A stretch of DNA of 64,000 nt, taken from contig OW203991.1 in NCBI GenBank assembly GCA_934047225.1, positions 5,704,001 to 5,768,000 on the forward strand. The letters run 5' to 3'. Of the stretch, positions 63,400-64,000 are shown one piece after another (within the stretch, counting starts at the first letter, position 1; each line of letters starts with the position of its first letter). Source of the stretch: Ypsolopha sequella. Taxonomy: Eukaryota > Arthropoda > Insecta > Lepidoptera > Ypsolophidae. The position numbers and the translations under genes are program-made. Below the pieces are notes generated by a model. The model was not told the origin of the DNA. It saw only the letters and a program-made list of their open reading frames with translations, and did not search any database.

Positions 63400-64000
63400 A
63401 TATTATTAAGTAAATTATATTTTAATTTCAATATTAACCACAAGAAAGCGCCTTAAATGTAAATTACAGATAACGAGATAAATATAATGGTGCATGTTTA
63501 GAGTTGCTCAACTTTAATCACCACTTTAAATAATTCAGTTTACAATTTAAAATGAAAATACGAGAGAAACATTCATCAGTAAATTGGTGGCAGGTGTAAG
63601 TACCGAATAAATTCACGTCGAAAGAAGGTCCATAAAATTATAACCATTTTGATAAAAAGGCATCTAAAAAGAGCTATTCATTCGAAACTTTTACACTTTA
63701 CAGAGGCAATATAAAAGGTTTTATAATACCCCTATTGTAACACCCACAAGTATTTTTTATATTTACAATCTATATACGAGTACATTACTTAAGGTGGGCC
63801 ATTCCACTCAGCTGCCAATAAATGCTTTAGGTGTTTGTGACGTCCGTATAGCTTTGACCTCAATGAAACTTTGTACACATACAGGGTGTAAAAGCAAAGG
63901 CAAGAATCCTTCTAGGATATGTTAGTATGAATCATACAGTGTTTAAAAAAAATAGCGGCAATTTTTTTTTATGTAGCCTTACCACATAATAACAGGATTT
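63400..64000. other. Terminal interval without recognised gene
   Basis: AT-rich. ACATACAGGGTGTAAAAGCAAAGGCAAG near 63880 resembles the edge of another repeat that continues past the window. Confidence 0.4.

Overview
The window looks like non-coding, repeat-dense nuclear DNA of an insect, most likely a moth or butterfly. It is AT-rich, has no operon-like gene packing and carries no rRNA or true tRNA gene. Almost every recognisable stretch is a transposable element or a remnant of one. The lepidopteran assignment is an inference from the repeat styles: tRNA-derived SINEs, short repeats opening with GGGTTCCGTA, repeats beginning CCCGCGGCTTTGCCCGC, and many short inverted-repeat elements with TTAA or 8-bp duplicated targets.

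Layout. 1-13.9 kb: an 88-bp perfect hairpin at the window edge, a GC-rich piece that looks like one host exon on the minus strand plus a partial duplicate (3318-3696), a tRNA-SINE, several MITEs, an internally deleted pogo/Tigger-like transposon (6268-6708) and a broken LINE fragment (13118-13519). 13.96-22.89 kb: a recent tandem duplication of about 4.4 kb (13962-18370 and 18388-22886). Each copy holds TTAA elements, a 30-bp satellite (about 26 and 29 units) and a Penelope 3'-end fragment. 22.9-38.2 kb: hAT-type, TTAA-type and palindromic MITEs separated by featureless AT-rich DNA. 38.5-45.4 kb: a complete BEL/Pao LTR retrotransposon with apparently identical 465-bp LTRs, a 5-bp target duplication and one intact Gag-Pol frame. 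45.4-57 kb: nested MITEs, SINE-like copies and an unassigned open frame near 52.2 kb. 57.2-61.9 kb: a 21-unit minisatellite abutting a Penelope-like element arranged as a head-to-head inverted dimer, flanked by one 12-bp target duplication. 61.9-64 kb: further repeats.

Only three proteins look complete or nearly so: the BEL Gag-Pol and the two mirror-image Penelope RT/GIY-YIG proteins. Both Penelope proteins are truncated at their N-terminus at the palindrome centre. The non-autonomous elements carry no enzyme and would depend on piggyBac-like (TTAA), hAT-like (8-bp duplications) or Tc1/mariner/pogo-like (TA) transposases encoded elsewhere. Most long open frames outside the retroelements are chance frames over tandem repeats or MITEs.

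The most interesting structures are the Penelope inverted dimer inserted as one unit, the tandem arrays lying beside Penelope 3' ends in two unrelated places, a scattered set of hammerhead-ribozyme-like motifs, the unusual density of TTAA-bounded element families, and the possible host exon.
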